A stretch of DNA of 64,000 nt from Pilaira anomala (Eukaryota; Mucoromycota; Mucoromycetes; Mucorales; Mucoraceae): positions 24,885 to 88,884 of the forward strand of contig JAIXMQ010000087.1 of assembly GCA_025716855.1 (NCBI GenBank). Reading direction: 5' to 3'. The notes beneath the pieces are model-generated. The model made no database searches, was not told the origin of the DNA, and was given only the letters and a program-made list of their open reading frames with translations. Positions 61,850 through 64,000 of this stretch are shown here, piece by piece. The position numbers were made by a program, and so were the translations under genes. How positions within the stretch are numbered: the first letter of the stretch is position 1; each line of letters starts with the position of its first letter.

Positions 61850-64000
61850 TGTAGAGGAGTTTATGTGGTGCCTTTTGAGCTTTATACGTTAACCAAAGGC
61901 CTCATAGAGCTAATATTGCACTTATAATTTATCGACCGTAACAGTCAAAGTTTAGTTATAAATAAAAACAAATATTTTGCAAATTGATTTTTGCAATGAA
62001 TTAAAAGATATATAATAAAAGAAGAAAAAGGTAAATATACATAATAATAATTAAAAAAAAAATTCTAGCCGTGAAAAATGGTGTAATCTTGAGGGCAATC
62101 TTGAGGGAAACTTGTTGGATGGTACATAAGATAGGACACTTTAACAAAAAAGAATGGTTTTATTTACGTATGTCACAACATGTCAAAGGAAATTAGGCTT
62201 AATCTGGACTTTTTGTTTATTAAAATAGTTAATTAAAAAAAGTTACTAGTGCTTTAGCCTTTACAATCCGGAAAGGAAAAGTTTCTGAATTCAAAGTTTC
62301 CCAAGACAAACCACGAGGAGGTCCACTAGCTGAAGTCTCAAAAATAAGAATGCAACGGATAAGTACAACAACACAACAGTCAATGATACTATTTTTCTTA
62401 GAGATGACTACCAAGATAAGAACCATCAATCCAACTCTCCCTTCGATATTCGTATGGTTTTACGTGCCATTACACCCAGGATTAAACTGCACGAACCGCT
62501 CGTAAACGAGGACGGAAGAGAAGGAGACAGGACTTACCAAGATAGAACATACTCGTCAAAAAATAGAATCACTAACTGCTGCAGTGTTGTGGCAACAATC
62601 AACCTTTGATCATAATACTTTCCTTTGAGATGACATCTACCGAGATGAGAACCATCAATCCAACCCTCCCTACGATATCCGTATGGTTTTACGTGCCATT
62701 ACACCCAGGATTGAACTGCACGAACCGCTCGTAAACGAGGACGGAAGAGAAGGAGACAGGACCCATCAAGATAGAGCATACTCGCCAGAAAATAGAACTC
62801 ACAAAACTTGATCATTGCTTTTACAAACCCGTTGCATTGCTGAAACTGTTAGAAACTGCTTGGAAACATAATATAAAAAAAAAAAATAACTTACCATCAT
62901 AACAACAACCGTTTTGTCCTTTTGATTTCAAGTTCCAGCAGATTACAAATAGCGATATTTTTAAAATGAGTGTTAGAAACTGTTAGAAACTGCTTGGAAA
63001 CATAATATAAAAAAAAATGACTTACTATCATAACAACAACCGTTTTGTCCTTTTTATTTCAAGTTCCAGCAGACTACAAATAGCAATATTTCTAAAATGA
63101 GTGTTAGAAACTGTTAGAAACTGTTTGGAAACATAATATATATAAAATAAAATAAAGAGTAACTTACCATCATAACAACAACAACTAAAGCAGCACCAGT
63201 ATTAGTCAGAGCAATACCTATCATAGCAACACCCGTCATAGCAGCACCTGTCATAGCAACACCACCAGCCATAACAATAACCGGTAACACTAATAAACAA
63301 ACACCCGGTGATGACAGCAGAAAATCGATACTATGGCACCATATTAACTGTATCACAAATAGAACAAGATACCCGACAAAAAGAAACCCAGAAGCAACTG
63401 GTATTCAAATCTTTAAATCTTTATGCAGCAATACACTTAACTTCCCAGAAGTAAACTTCTAGGACCAGGAACTATCCCATGGTAAGTTAATTACAGATGA
63501 AGAATAAAGAAATGTCGAGATCTATACTAATCTGCAAGTAGAGAACTAATGCATTACACTTCGAGAAGTGCTGATTGCGGCATGTCAAAACATTGTAAAT
63601 GTTCCACGGTAAGAAAACCGCTACATTCGCATCACAATCAAACAATAGAACACCATACTTTGCAAAAGAAAAGATAATGATGGGTATAAAAGGAGGAACA
63701 ACAGGGTTATTTTGTATATTTTTTTTTTATTCGTAATCTTGATGATGACGTTTCCAAAAAAAATTATGATAAAAAAAAAAGTGTGTCACAAAAAAAAACC
63801 ACAGAGACTGAAGCGCCGTAGAAACAGAATTTATTATTATCTCACCTTAACATAAACTTAAAGGCTTTATTATTTTCAAACTAATGTTGTGATTACAGTC
63901 TTTGGTTAGATTGAAAGTTTAATTGAGCTCCATGGGCGAGTTTAACAGTAGGTAAAAGAAAAGAATACATACGAAAGAGCAACAGTGGAAATATTATTAC
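61850..64000. repeat. 2.1-kb dispersed repeat, copy 2 (runs off the window)
   Basis: Direct copy of 26550-28740. The plus-strand frame with RMVLRAITPRIKLHEPLVN is kept (about 62350-62600), and its diverged second unit follows. The minus-strand Gly/Ala/Met-rich frame (63290-63175) is longer here because of extra GVAMTG-like units. Near the end it has a 20-bp insertion (around 63955) relative to copy 1. It may continue beyond 64000. Confidence 0.85.

Overview
The window looks like nuclear DNA from an early-diverging filamentous fungus, most likely Mucoromycota (Mucorales type). It is very AT-rich. It has many short introns (about 50-100 bases) with GTAAGT-like donors and TAG/CAG acceptors, long A/T homopolymers, and fungal housekeeping genes (a fused PurK-PurE ADE2, PIK1, NUP53, YKT6, ERV14). 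The species cannot be named from sequence alone. Gene models were built by hand by joining exons in frame; where I give an exon list, the exon phases add up.

Layout. 1.5-17.6 kb is gene-dense: FSH1-type hydrolase (-), NUP53 (+), mitochondrial carrier (+), F-box/WD40 protein (+), kinesin-13 (-), four-exon membrane protein (+), mitochondrial SSB (-), a degenerate kinesin-like protein without a P-loop (-), and an allantoate-permease-like MFS transporter (-). 17.6-19.9 kb is gene-poor and holds an 84-base T run. 20-26.1 kb carries YKT6 (-), a PCID2/CSN12-type PCI protein (-), CLP1 (+) and ADE2 (-); PCI and CLP1 share a 96-bp divergent promoter. 26.5-33.2 kb is repeat-rich: a 2.1-kb repeat (second copy at 61.85-64 kb), a MITE-like element with 39-bp terminal inverted repeats, an inverted truncated copy of it, and a broken small gene between them.

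33.2-46.7 kb carries a DHA1 drug-transporter-like MFS gene (+), PIK1 (-), mitochondrial prolyl-tRNA synthetase (+) and a SYLF/Ysc84 protein (-). PIK1 is split by a 4.4-kb DNA transposon with an uninterrupted 998-codon Plavaka/CMC-like transposase. It sits in intron 2, inserted at a TA two bases inside the 5' splice site. 46.7-49.4 kb is gene-poor. A Cid1-type nucleotidyltransferase (-) follows. 51-56 kb is repetitive: two diverged direct copies of a 1-1.7 kb segment flank a decayed Cys-loop ion-channel-like gene. 56.3-60.5 kb has a CAMK-like kinase (+), ERV14/cornichon (+) and a membrane RING-H2 protein (-).

Functional links: YKT6, ERV14 and PIK1 all serve ER-Golgi traffic; CLP1, the PCI protein and the Cid1-like enzyme act on RNA ends or mRNA export; mtSSB and ProRS serve the mitochondrial genome. 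Apart from the PCI/CLP1 promoter, this grouping may be chance.
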